From Kitasatospora papulosa (GTDB lineage Bacteria > Actinomycetota > Actinomycetes > Streptomycetales > Streptomycetaceae), in contig NZ_JNYQ01000004.1 in the NCBI RefSeq assembly GCF_000717245.1, positions 1,054,001 to 1,118,000 on the forward strand: a stretch of 64,000 bases of DNA, given 5' to 3'. Of the stretch, positions 41,149 to 49,520 are shown piece after piece. The position numbers and the translations under genes were made by a program. Under the pieces are notes generated by a model. That model was not told the DNA's origin. It saw only the letters and a list, made by a program, of their open reading frames with translations, and searched no databases. Each line of letters opens with the position of its first letter. Position 1 is the stretch's first letter.

Positions 41149-43101
41149 ATGACCCTCGACCGGCCGGCGTACCGCGTCAAGCGGCGTCTCCTCGGGAAGC
41201 CGCTCACCACCGAGCACATCAGCGAAGAGAAGCTGGACAACCGGACGGCGCTCGGGGTGCTGGCCTCCGACTGCATCAGCTCGTCGGCGTACGGCTCCGA
41301 GGAGATGCTGCGCGTCCTGGTGCCCGTGGTGGGGGCTGCCGCCTTCACCATGATCATGCCGTTGACCGGTGCGATCCTCCTGGTCCTCCTGCTCCTGACG
41401 CTCTGTTACAGCGACGTCGTCACCATCTACACCCGGGCCGGCGGCTCCTACGTGGTCGCCCGGGAGAACTTCGGGCCGAACGTCGCCCAGATCGCGGCCG
41501 TGGCCCTGCTCGTCGACTACATCGTCACCGTCGCGGTCCAGGTCTCCGCCGGAACCAACGCCCTGATCTCGCTGGCCCACCTGGCCGGTGACAACTGGAC
41601 GGGCCTGGACCATCTCCAGCTGCCGGTCTCGGTCGCGGTGATCGTCCTGCTCGCGTACGGGAACCTGCGCGGCATCCGCGAGGCGGGCCGGATGTTCGCG
41701 CTCCCCGCGTACCTCTTCATGGCCGCCGTCGGGCTGGTGCTCCTCGTGGCGGCCGTGCGCGGGATCGCCGGGGAGCTGCCGCGCGCCGATCTGCACGCCG
41801 CGGGTGTGGTCCCGCTGGGCACTCCCGAAGACGGCTGGCTGTACGGTGCCTCCCTCTTCATCGTGCTGCGTTCCTTCGCCAACGGCGGTTCGTCCCTGAC
41901 CGGGCTCGAAGCGATCTCGAACGGCATCTCGGCGTTCCGTGAACCGCAGGGCCGCAACGCACGGCGCACCCTGGTCGCCATGAGCTGCGTGCTCGCCGTA
42001 CTGGTCCTGGGCGTCTCGACGCTGGCCCACTTCACCCACGCCGTCCCGTACACCGACGGCACCCCGACCGTCATCGCGCAGGAGGCACGGCTCGTGTTCG
42101 GCGGAGGGCCGCTGGGAACCGCGGGACTGGTCTTCGTGCAGCTGGCGACGGCGCTGGTCCTCTACACCGGCGCCAACACCCCCTTCACCGGCTTCCCCTT
42201 CCTGGCCAGCTTCGTCGCACAGGACCGGTTCCTGCCCCGGGTGCTGACCCGGCGCGGTCACCGGCTCGCCTTCTCGAACGGCATCATCTCGCTCGCCGTC
42301 ATCTCGCTGGCGCTGCTGCTGGCGACCGGCGCCAGCGTGGACAGACTGGTGGCCCTGTACGCGATCGGCGTGTTCACCGCCTTCACCATGGCCGGGTCCG
42401 GTCTCACCGCGTACCACCTGCGGCGGCGCGAGCCGCTGCGCAGGGTGAAGATCACGCTCAACGCGCTCGCGGCGGTCATCTCCGCGGCCGTGGTCCTGAT
42501 CTTCGCGGTCACCAAGTTCACCGAGGGCGCCTGGCTCGTCGTGGTGATCTTCCCGCTCGGCGTCTGGGCGCTGACCCGGATCAACCATGAGTACCGGCAC
42601 GAGGCCGCCGCGCTGGAGCGGCTGCCCCTGGGCACGGACCGGCCGCGTGACCGCCGGCATCAGGTGTTCGTCCTGGTCGACACGCTGGACCTGGCGGCGC
42701 TGAAGGGACTGCGGTACGCCCACGAGCTGCGGCCCGACACGGTACGGGCGGTGCACTTCGCGATCGACGAGGCGCACGCCCGGCGGCTGTCGGCCGCCTG
42801 GGAGAGGACGTCGGCGACGTCGGTGCCCCTGGAGCTCGTCGCGTGCCCGGACCGCAGGCTGCGGCACGCGATGCGGGAACTGGCCGTCCGCACCACGGCG
42901 GACGGGGAGACGTCGCTGACGGTGCTCGTGCCGCGGCGGATGTACGCGAACGCCCTGGGCAAGCTGCTCCACCGGGGCACCGGCGAGAAGATGGCCCGGG
43001 CGCTGGGTCAGCTGCCGCACGTCGCGGTGACGATCCTGCCGTTCGACGCCTCACGCGCCCTGCGGGTGCTGGATTCGGGCCATGCGCCGCCGCTGGACTG
43101 A
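41149..43101 (+). CDS. APC-superfamily permease, KimA-like potassium importer
   Basis: A 650-residue protein with 12 helices in residues 45-480 and a roughly 150-residue cytosolic domain. The N-terminus (GKPLTTEHISEEKLDNRTALGVLASDCISSSAYGSEE) lines up with that of Bacillus KimA (GKPL, KL, AL, SD, SS-AYG-E). The C-terminal domain (HQVFVLVDTLDLAALKGLRYAHELRPDTVRAVHFAID) has a universal-stress-protein-like fold pattern, as in KimA where c-di-AMP acts. Proton-coupled K+ uptake is inferred from that relationship. ATG 41149 is 6 nt after TGTGAT, possibly leaderless. Confidence 0.85.
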   Translation: MTLDRPAYRVKRRLLGKPLTTEHISEEKLDNRTALGVLASDCISSSAYGSEEMLRVLVPVVGAAAFTMIMPLTGAILLVLLLLTLCYSDVVTIYTRAGGSYVVARENFGPNVAQIAAVALLVDYIVTVAVQVSAGTNALISLAHLAGDNWTGLDHLQLPVSVAVIVLLAYGNLRGIREAGRMFALPAYLFMAAVGLVLLVAAVRGIAGELPRADLHAAGVVPLGTPEDGWLYGASLFIVLRSFANGGSSLTGLEAISNGISAFREPQGRNARRTLVAMSCVLAVLVLGVSTLAHFTHAVPYTDGTPTVIAQEARLVFGGGPLGTAGLVFVQLATALVLYTGANTPFTGFPFLASFVAQDRFLPRVLTRRGHRLAFSNGIISLAVISLALLLATGASVDRLVALYAIGVFTAFTMAGSGLTAYHLRRREPLRRVKITLNALAAVISAAVVLIFAVTKFTEGAWLVVVIFPLGVWALTRINHEYRHEAAALERLPLGTDRPRDRRHQVFVLVDTLDLAALKGLRYAHELRPDTVRAVHFAIDEAHARRLSAAWERTSATSVPLELVACPDRRLRHAMRELAVRTTADGETSLTVLVPRRMYANALGKLLHRGTGEKMARALGQLPHVAVTILPFDASRALRVLDSGHAPPLD

Positions 43102-43118
43102 CCGGGCGTACGCCCGTG

Positions 43119-45458
43119 TCATGTGTTCCCGGACGCCTTCGCCCCGCCCGTGGTCCCGGACCCCTCCGCGTCGAGGTGCGGCAGGACCCGGTCCAGCCAC
43201 CGCGGCGTCCACCAGGCGGCGCGGCCGAGCAGGGTCATCACCGCGGGCACCAGCAGCAGCCGTACGACGGTGGCGTCGATCAGCACGCTGACCGCGAGGC
43301 CGAGTCCGAGCATCTTGACGACGATGTTGTCGCTGATGATGAAGGCCGCGAAGACGCTGACCATGATCAGGGCGGCGCAGGTGATGACCCGTGCGGTGAT
43401 CTCCAGGGCGTGCGCGACGCTCGCCCTGGGGTCGTTCGTGGCCAGCCACGCCTCGTGGATCCGGGTCAGCAGGAAGATCTCGTAGTCCATGCTGAGGCCG
43501 AAGACGATGGCGAACATCATCATCGGCACGTAGCTCTCGATCGGGACGTCGCCCGAGACGCCGAGCGCGGGACCGCCCCAGCCCCACTGGAAGACGGCCA
43601 CCACGACTCCGTACGAGGCGGCGATCGACAGGACGTTGAGCAGGGCCGCCTTGACCGCGACGAGCAGCCCGCGGAAGACGGCCAGGATGACGAGGAAGGC
43701 GAGGCCGACCACCACCGCGATGATCAGGGGCAGCCTGCTGGAGACGATGTCCAGGAAGTCGACCTGGGCGGCCGTCGTGCCGGTCACATAGGTGTCCGCC
43801 GCGGTGCCGTGGACCGCGGCGGGCAGGACGTCGTCCGACAGGCGGTCGACCAGGCTCGTGGTCCGCTCGTCCTGCGGCGCGGCGACGGAGTAGGCGGTCG
43901 CCGTGAGGACGTCCCCGTCCTGGGTGGCGGTGAGCGGGGTGATGAAGGCCGCGTCCGGCACCTTGGCCAGGGACTGCTGGACCTGGCTCTCCAGCGCGCT
44001 CCGGTCGCTCTGCGGCACCTCGCTCTGGTCGATCACGAGCGTCAGCGGGCCGTTCGACCCGGGGCCGAAGGCCGAGGACATGAGGTCGTAGGCGCGCCGG
44101 TCGGTGAAGGACCTGGGGTCGGCGCCGTCCCCGATGTGCCCGAGCTGGATGAAGAGGACGGGGAAGGCGAGGACGGCCAGGACGACCACCCCGGCGGCCA
44201 GGAACCACCACGGGCGGCGCTCCACCCGCTGCGCGTACCGGTGCCAGGTGCCGTGCGTCGTCGGACCTCGTTCGGTCGTCGGTTCCCGGCCGGGCCGCGC
44301 GCTCCCATCCGGGCCCGGCTCAGCCCCGGCCCCCGCCCCGGGCTCCGGGCCGGGCTCCACCTCGGCGACCGGCTTGCGGACGTGGATCCGGTCGATGTAC
44401 CGCCCGGTCAGCCCGAGCATGGCCGGGACCAGGGTGAGGGCCCCGAGCACCGCCGTGACGACCGTGACGGCCGCCGCGACGCCCAGCTTGCCGATGAAGC
44501 CGATGCCGGAGACCCACAGTCCGCAGAGGGCGATGATCACCGTGCATCCGGAGAGCAGCACGGCCCGTCCGCTGGTCGCCGTGGCCGCGCCCGCGGCCGC
44601 CACCGGATCCCGGCCGTCCATGAGGTTCTGGCGGTGCCGGGTGACCAGGAACAGGGCGTAGTCGATGCCCACGCCGAGCCCGATCATCGTGGCCAGGGTC
44701 GGCGACACGGTGGCGAAGGTCGTCGCCGCTGCCAGCAGCCCCAGCAGCCCGAGGCCGCAGACGACGCAGATGAGGGCCGTGATCAGGGGGAGCAGGGCCG
44801 CCAGGAGGCTGCCGAAGCCGATCAGCAGCACGAGGACGGCCACCCCGAAACCGATGGCCTCGCTGACGCGGTCGTTCGCCTTGGGCCGGGCCAGCTCACC
44901 CAGCGAGCCGCCGTACTCCACCGCGGCACCCGCCGACCGGAGCGGCCGCACGGCGGAGTCCACGCCGTCGAGGTATCCGGAGCCGAGGCTGGAGGGCTGC
45001 TCGCTGAACCGGACGGTGATGTACGCCGTCTTCCCGTCGGCGGAGAGCGGGCCCACGTCCGGTCCGCCGGTGCTGCTCGGCGCGGTCAGCGGGTTCTGCG
45101 CGGAGAGCACGTCGGGGAGCTTCTGCAGGCTGCCGACCACCGTCGACATCTGGCTGCTCAGCCCGCTGAGGGACTTGTCCGCGTCGTGCACCACCACCTG
45201 GCTGCTGTAGCCGCCGGCCGAGGGGGCGTGTTTCTCCAGGACGTCGAGGCCGTCCTGCGACTGGGTCCCGGGGATCGCGAAGTTGTCGGAGTAGTCGCCC
45301 CCGTACGCGTGCTGCACGGCCTGGAGCGCGACGAGCGCGGCGATCCACAGCACGATGACGACCACGAAGTGGCGCGCGCACCACGACCCGGTCGCCTGCA
45401 GCACCCCCGCCCGGCGCACGGGAGTGCCGGAGCCGTGGGCGGGCTGCTGGTGCGACAT
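43119..45458 (-). CDS. MMPL-family RND exporter
   Basis: A 779-residue inner-membrane protein of the MmpL/ActII-3 type. It has two similar halves, each a membrane helix, a large outer loop, then a five-helix bundle. The signatures are GLGVGIDYALFLVTRHRQN in half one and VFGLSMDYEIFLLTRIHEAW in half two, with the Asp-Tyr pairs of the proton relay. A low-complexity Pro/Gly/Glu-rich insert (about 360-395) joins the halves. ATG 45458 has GGAG 6 nt upstream. It exports lipids or hydrophobic metabolites in related systems; here the substrate is unknown. Convergent with the KimA-like gene. Confidence 0.93.
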   Translation of the reverse strand: MSHQQPAHGSGTPVRRAGVLQATGSWCARHFVVVIVLWIAALVALQAVQHAYGGDYSDNFAIPGTQSQDGLDVLEKHAPSAGGYSSQVVVHDADKSLSGLSSQMSTVVGSLQKLPDVLSAQNPLTAPSSTGGPDVGPLSADGKTAYITVRFSEQPSSLGSGYLDGVDSAVRPLRSAGAAVEYGGSLGELARPKANDRVSEAIGFGVAVLVLLIGFGSLLAALLPLITALICVVCGLGLLGLLAAATTFATVSPTLATMIGLGVGIDYALFLVTRHRQNLMDGRDPVAAAGAATATSGRAVLLSGCTVIIALCGLWVSGIGFIGKLGVAAAVTVVTAVLGALTLVPAMLGLTGRYIDRIHVRKPVAEVEPGPEPGAGAGAEPGPDGSARPGREPTTERGPTTHGTWHRYAQRVERRPWWFLAAGVVVLAVLAFPVLFIQLGHIGDGADPRSFTDRRAYDLMSSAFGPGSNGPLTLVIDQSEVPQSDRSALESQVQQSLAKVPDAAFITPLTATQDGDVLTATAYSVAAPQDERTTSLVDRLSDDVLPAAVHGTAADTYVTGTTAAQVDFLDIVSSRLPLIIAVVVGLAFLVILAVFRGLLVAVKAALLNVLSIAASYGVVVAVFQWGWGGPALGVSGDVPIESYVPMMMFAIVFGLSMDYEIFLLTRIHEAWLATNDPRASVAHALEITARVITCAALIMVSVFAAFIISDNIVVKMLGLGLAVSVLIDATVVRLLLVPAVMTLLGRAAWWTPRWLDRVLPHLDAEGSGTTGGAKASGNT

Positions 45459-45615
45459 GTGGACTCCGGGACGGGGCCGGGCAACTGGAACACTCAGCAG
45501 CATTCAAGACCGGCCCCGCCCCGGGGGCACGCCGATGCAGGGGAACGGGTGACCCCTGCCCTCGCCCGGACGCCCCCGGCTGCCCGGCCGGCCGGACCCG
45601 CGGCCCGGACGCCCG

Positions 45616-46305
45616 TCAGCCGTCGAGGGCCGTGCGCCACTCCCGTACGGCCGCGGTGTCCACCGGGCCGCTCCAGCCGCCGGGGCGTGCGGCCCCTCCG
45701 ATGTGGAAGGCCTCGATACCGGCGGCGCGCAGCCGCGGCAGGTGGTCCAGGCGCAGCCCGCCGCCCACCATGATCTGCGGTTCGTAGCCCGGCTGCTCGG
45801 CGCGCGCCGCCTCGTCGAGCAGGACGTCCATGCCGGCGTCGACGCCGCTCGGTGAACCGGCCGTGAGGTAGGTGTCCAGGCCCGGCAGGTCGGCGAGGTG
45901 CTTGCGCAGCACGTCGCGGTCGGCGGCCCGGTCGATGGCGCGGTGGAAGGTCCACGGGCAGCCGTTCAGCTCGGCGACGAGCCGCTCGACGGCGACCAGG
46001 TCGGCGTGCCCGTCCTGGTCCAGGAAACCGAGGACGAACTCCTCGGCGCCCGCGGCGCGCAGGGTGCGGGCCTTGTCCACCAGGACATCGATGTCTCCGG
46101 CCGCGAACCCGTCCGCGACCCTGAGCATGACCCGGAGCGGGATGTCGACGGCGGACCGGATGCTCTCGAAGACCTTGAGCGGGGGCGTCAGACCGTCGGC
46201 CGCCATGTCGGTGACCAGTTCGAGGCGGTCAGCACCGCCCGCCTGCGCCGCGACCGCGTCCTCCGCGTCGAGAGCGATCACCTCCAGGACTGCACGGTTG
46301 CTCAT
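45616..46305 (-). CDS. cutC: CutC-family protein (TIM barrel)
   Basis: A 229-residue TIM-barrel protein matching CutC along its length: LEVIALDAEDAVAAQAGGADRLELV at the N-terminus, LRVMLRV, FVLGFLDQDG, FHRAID and IMVGGGLRLDHL. It was named for copper homeostasis in E. coli, but a direct copper role is doubtful and the real reaction is unknown. A palindrome resembling the DasR operator (46339-46354) lies 34 nt upstream of the ATG, which suggests a link to aminosugar metabolism rather than copper. Confidence 0.9.
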   Translation of the reverse strand: MSNRAVLEVIALDAEDAVAAQAGGADRLELVTDMAADGLTPPLKVFESIRSAVDIPLRVMLRVADGFAAGDIDVLVDKARTLRAAGAEEFVLGFLDQDGHADLVAVERLVAELNGCPWTFHRAIDRAADRDVLRKHLADLPGLDTYLTAGSPSGVDAGMDVLLDEAARAEQPGYEPQIMVGGGLRLDHLPRLRAAGIEAFHIGGAARPGGWSGPVDTAAVREWRTALDG

Positions 46306-46333
46306 GGTGTTCCATTCCCTCGGAGCGGCTGTC

Positions 46334-46354
46334 GGACTACAGGTCTAGTCCAAT
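46334..46354 (-). promoter_or_regulatory. DasR-like (dre) operator upstream of cutC
   Basis: GGACTA-CAGGTC-TAGTCC (46334-46351) is a 6-bp inverted repeat. Read on the reverse strand, ATTGGACTAGACCTGT (46354-46339) agrees with 13 of 16 positions of the dre consensus A(C/G)TGGTCTAGACCA(C/G)T. It contains TTGGAC, which could be the -35 of cutC. Confidence 0.55.
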
Positions 46355-46423
46355 AACCAGACTACGGGTCGGTCACCCGGGGCGCAGCTCTCCCTCCGAA
46401 CGTGTCCGCGCGGAAACGCGGGA

Positions 46424-46457
46424 CCGCGGCGGCGTCCGTGGGGCGGACGCGCCGCGG
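46424..46457 (-). terminator. terminator hairpin downstream of the lipase gene
   Basis: CCGCGGCGGCGTCCG and CGGACGCGCCGCGG pair over 14 bp with one bulged G, 25 nt beyond the lipase stop codon on the reverse strand. Confidence 0.65.
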
Positions 46458-46482
46458 CCTCGGGGGTCACGGGGTGGGGACG

Positions 46483-47892
46483 TCAGGGCTGGACCGGCAT
46501 CGACCAGCAGTTGGAGTACGCCTTCTTGCCGGAGAGCCGGTCCGTCATCCAGGAGATGGCGGCGCCCTGGTCGGTGAGGTAGGGCGCGAGGTGGTTGGTG
46601 AGGATCTTGTCGCCGAGGTTGGGCAGCAGGACGGCCTCGTACGTCACGTCGGCACCCTTGCGGCACCAGTCCACCGCCAGCTGCCTGGCCTGCTCGTGGC
46701 CGACGATGTCGTCGTGCACCCCGGTCGCCAGCCGCACCGGGGCCGTCGGCCTCAGGTTGCCGATGCGCTGCCGGGCGAGGACCTCCTGGAGCTTCGGTTC
46801 GGCCGCGATGACGTCGGCGATCGGCCTGCCGTCCGCGGTCCACCTCCTGCTGTCGGTGAAACCGTGGCCGAGGATCGCGTCGCCGACGCACATGGTCGAG
46901 GTGTCCTTCAGCGCGGCCTTGCCGACGTCGTTGGTGTGCGCGTCGACGATCGCCTTCAGGGAGGGGTCGGACTGGACGAAGCCGTTGATCGACCAGCCGA
47001 GCGCGCCGGCCAGGGCGCTGCCGTCGATGCCCTTCATGACCTCGGTGAGGTCGGCGGGCGGGGCTCCCGCGTAGGTGCCCGCCAGATTGACGTCGGGGGC
47101 GTAGGCGGAGTGGAGTTCGGCGGCCGAGGCGCTGGCCCCACCGCCCTGGCTGTAGCCGTAGAGGCCGACACGCGAGGCGGCGGTGACCGACGCGCCCGCG
47201 ACGGAGCGGGCCGCCCGCGCCGCGTCCAGGAGGGCATGGCCCTCGTCGACCCGGTTGACGTAGGTGTGGAGCCGGTCGGTCGCGCCGAGGCCGACGTAGT
47301 CGGTGACGACGACGGCGGCACCGGCGGCGAGGAAGCGGTACACCGCGATGTTGTCGTAGCCGATGGACACCGTGCCCTCGCCGACGGTCAGCGGGTGCTG
47401 GAGTGACAGGGAGGGGGCGCACTGGTCGCCCTGCCCCATCGTCCCCGAGGCCAGCGCCACCAGGGGGCGGGGACCGCCGCCCTTCCACGAGGCGGCCGGT
47501 TCGATGTACGCGCCGGTGACGGCGACGGGCCCGCCGCCCGCGTCGGTCGACTTGTACATCAGCCGGGTCGCGGTGCCGGGCAGCCGGCGGCCGTCCAGGC
47601 CGGGAAGGCTCAGCCCGAGAGGCAGCGGCTCCGTGCGGACGAGGGACCCGTCGGCGGCGGGCAGCCGTGCCGGCGGGGTGTAGAAGGCGGGAATCGTCAC
47701 GCCCCGGGAGACCACCGGCTCCGACCCGGCGGAACCGGCGGCCGAGGCAGGTACGGCCGATGCGGCCAGACACGCGGCGGCGGCCACCGAGGCGGCGAGC
47801 AGGCGACCCGTGCGGCGTCCCCGCCGACGGGGTTCAGGACGGTGGGGGGCGTTCGTGATCGAGCTCGAACGGGCGATCCTGCGCGGACTCAC
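46483..47892 (-). CDS. secreted lipase (fungal-type secretory lipase family, alpha/beta hydrolase)
   Basis: A 469-residue exported hydrolase. The signal peptide is long and twin-Arg-rich (PRRRGRRTGRLLAASVAAAACLAASA) and is cut after VPASAA. The nucleophile elbow is GLYGYSQGG (Ser about 245). The core ALASGTMGQGDQCAPS, DYVGLGATD and the cap region with Cys pairs (STMCVGD, WCRKGAD) fit the LIP family. The late catalytic His is in ILTNHLAPY. GTG 47892 with GGAG 6-8 nt upstream. Upstream repeats at 47947-47987 suggest specific control. Confidence 0.9.
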   Translation of the reverse strand: MSPRRIARSSSITNAPHRPEPRRRGRRTGRLLAASVAAAACLAASAVPASAAGSAGSEPVVSRGVTIPAFYTPPARLPAADGSLVRTEPLPLGLSLPGLDGRRLPGTATRLMYKSTDAGGGPVAVTGAYIEPAASWKGGGPRPLVALASGTMGQGDQCAPSLSLQHPLTVGEGTVSIGYDNIAVYRFLAAGAAVVVTDYVGLGATDRLHTYVNRVDEGHALLDAARAARSVAGASVTAASRVGLYGYSQGGGASASAAELHSAYAPDVNLAGTYAGAPPADLTEVMKGIDGSALAGALGWSINGFVQSDPSLKAIVDAHTNDVGKAALKDTSTMCVGDAILGHGFTDSRRWTADGRPIADVIAAEPKLQEVLARQRIGNLRPTAPVRLATGVHDDIVGHEQARQLAVDWCRKGADVTYEAVLLPNLGDKILTNHLAPYLTDQGAAISWMTDRLSGKKAYSNCWSMPVQP

Positions 47893-47930
47893 GGCTCACT
47901 CCTCGCACTGCTCCGATGAAGGGTGAGCGC

Positions 47931-47987
47931 AAGCTAGCACCGAGGCGTTACCTGAGGTAACTCACCGGTAAGTTACGCTTCGGTAAC
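47931..47987 (-). promoter_or_regulatory. lipase promoter with clustered GTTACC/GGTAAC inverted repeats
   Basis: Perfect palindrome GTTACC-TGA-GGTAAC (47947-47961), then GGTAA-GTTAC (47967-47976) and GTTAC-N6-GTAAC (47972-47987, with shared half). On the reverse strand, -35 TTACCT (47960-47955) lies inside the first palindrome and -10 TAGCTT (47936-47931) follows after 18 nt. Bound regulator would cover the -35. Confidence 0.6.
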
Positions 47988-48030
47988 GTGAAGGCGGCCC
48001 GGCCCCGGCGTGCCTCCCCCGAGGCTCCCG

Positions 48031-48891
48031 TCACGCGTCGACGAACCGCACCGGCGTCCCCGGGACCGCCTGCGCCGCCCCCGCCAGCGCCGATGCCGCG
48101 ACCACGCCCACGACCGGGTAACCCCCCGTCGTCGGATGGTCGTTGAGGAACACCACGGGCAGCCCGTCCGGCGGCACCTGGACGGCGCCCAGCACCATGC
48201 CCTCGCTGGGCAGTTCGCCGCCCCGCGCACGGCCCAGGGCGGGGCCCTCCGTACGCAGACCGATGCGGTTGCTCCGTTCGGAGACCCGGTACACGGCCGT
48301 GGTGAGGGTGCGCAGCGCCCGGTCCGTGAACCAGTCGTCGCGTGGACCCCGGTGCAGGGGCAGCACCAGCTCGGCGGGGACGCCGGGCCACGGCACCGTG
48401 TCGACGCCGGGGGTGTCACCAGGCCTGCCCAGCGGCAGGACGTGCCCCTCGCGCAGGACCGGCGGGCCCAGCCCCGAGAGCAGGTCGGCGGATCGGCTGC
48501 CGAGCACGGGCTCGGGCACCAGGCCACCCGCGAACGCCAGGTATCCGCGCACCCCGTGCACCGCGGGGCCGGCGTCCAGCACCGCTCCCCCGGGCACGCG
48601 CACGGGTGAGCCCCACGCGACGGGGCGGCCGTCGACGGTGACCCGGCACGGCGCCCCGCCGACGACGGCCCACACCGGCCGGTTCCCGGTCACCCTGACC
48701 GCGCACCCGGTGAGCGTGGTCTCCAGCACCGCCGCGTCCGGGGCGTTGCCGACGAGCCGGTTGGCCAGCCGGCGGGCCGGGCCGTCCAGCGCTCCGGCGC
48801 GGGGCACGCCGAGATGCGCCCAGCCGGTACGGCCCTCGTCCTGCACGGTGGTCAGCGCGCCGGCCCGGACCACCTCGATGCCCGCGCTCAT
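48031..48891 (-). CDS. pxpC: 5-oxoprolinase subunit C (biotin-dependent-carboxyltransferase-like)
   Basis: A 286-residue subunit of the ATP-dependent 5-oxoprolinase PxpABC, which opens 5-oxoproline (pyroglutamate) to glutamate. It matches the AHS2/KipA family: VVRAGALTTVQDEGRTGWAHLGVPRAGALD at the start, and NRIGLRTEGPAL and FLNDHPTTGGYPVVG later. The ATG overlaps the pxpB stop by 4 nt. Last gene of the pxpA-B-C operon, followed by the lipase gene 138 nt further on. Confidence 0.94.
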   Translation of the reverse strand: MSAGIEVVRAGALTTVQDEGRTGWAHLGVPRAGALDGPARRLANRLVGNAPDAAVLETTLTGCAVRVTGNRPVWAVVGGAPCRVTVDGRPVAWGSPVRVPGGAVLDAGPAVHGVRGYLAFAGGLVPEPVLGSRSADLLSGLGPPVLREGHVLPLGRPGDTPGVDTVPWPGVPAELVLPLHRGPRDDWFTDRALRTLTTAVYRVSERSNRIGLRTEGPALGRARGGELPSEGMVLGAVQVPPDGLPVVFLNDHPTTGGYPVVGVVAASALAGAAQAVPGTPVRFVDA

Positions 48892-49520
48892 CCGCGCACC
48901 TCCGCCGGCACGAAGCGCACCCGGGTCCCGGGGCCGAGCAGGGCCGCGGGTTCGCGTCCCGGGTCCCAGAGCGCCTCGGGCCCGGGCATCCGCCCGATGA
49001 GCTGCCAGCCGCCGGGCGACGTACGCGGATAGACCCCGGTGTACGGGCCGGCGAGGGCCAGCGCACCGGCCGGCACCCGGGTCCGTGGCGTCGTCCGGCG
49101 CGGCACGCTCAGGTGCCCCGGCAGTCCCGTGAGATATCCGAAGCCGGGCGCGAACCCGCAGAAGGCGACCCGGAATTCCGTGCGGGCGTGAAGGCGGGGC
49201 ACCTCGTCGACGGCGACCCCCCAGGCCTCGGCCACGTCGGCGAGGTCGGGTCCGTCGTAGACGACGGGTATCTCGACGGCCTCCCCCTCCCCCCTGTCGA
49301 GCGGCGGCACGGTCCACGACCTCAGCCGCCCCGCGAGCGCGCGGTCCTCGACCCCGTCCAGCAGCACGGTCCGGGCGCCGGGGACGATCTCGCGTACGGG
49401 GAGCTCGCCGGCGGCCCGCCGGCGGAGCAGTTCCGCGTGGAAGGCCTCCGCGTCCTCACCGCAGGGCAGTTCCACGAGCAGGGCGCGGGGCCCGGCCTCC
49501 AGCACCCTGACGCCGCTCAT
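48888..49520 (-). CDS. pxpB: 5-oxoprolinase subunit B (KipI/AHS1 family)
   Basis: A 210-residue subunit. AHS1-family features are LEAGPRALLVELP at the start, EIPVVYDGPDLADVAEAWG, FCGFAPGFGYLTGLP and PAGALALAGPYTGVYPRTSPGGWQLIGR. It acts with PxpC as the cyclophilin-like heteromer that couples ATP hydrolysis to ring opening. Both ends overlap neighbours by 4 nt, which is strict translational coupling. Confidence 0.95.
   Translation of the reverse strand: MSGVRVLEAGPRALLVELPCGEDAEAFHAELLRRRAAGELPVREIVPGARTVLLDGVEDRALAGRLRSWTVPPLDRGEGEAVEIPVVYDGPDLADVAEAWGVAVDEVPRLHARTEFRVAFCGFAPGFGYLTGLPGHLSVPRRTTPRTRVPAGALALAGPYTGVYPRTSPGGWQLIGRMPGPEALWDPGREPAALLGPGTRVRFVPAEVRG

Noticed and set aside
39040..43020. 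A 1326-codon open frame on the reverse strand, and others of 1277 codons (52854-56687) and 842 codons (33229-35757)
   Set aside because: They lie opposite well-identified genes (HelD and KimA-like; DUF2891 to MFS; helicase-associated protein). Their proteins are Arg/Gly/His-rich low complexity. This is the usual artefact of very high GC content.
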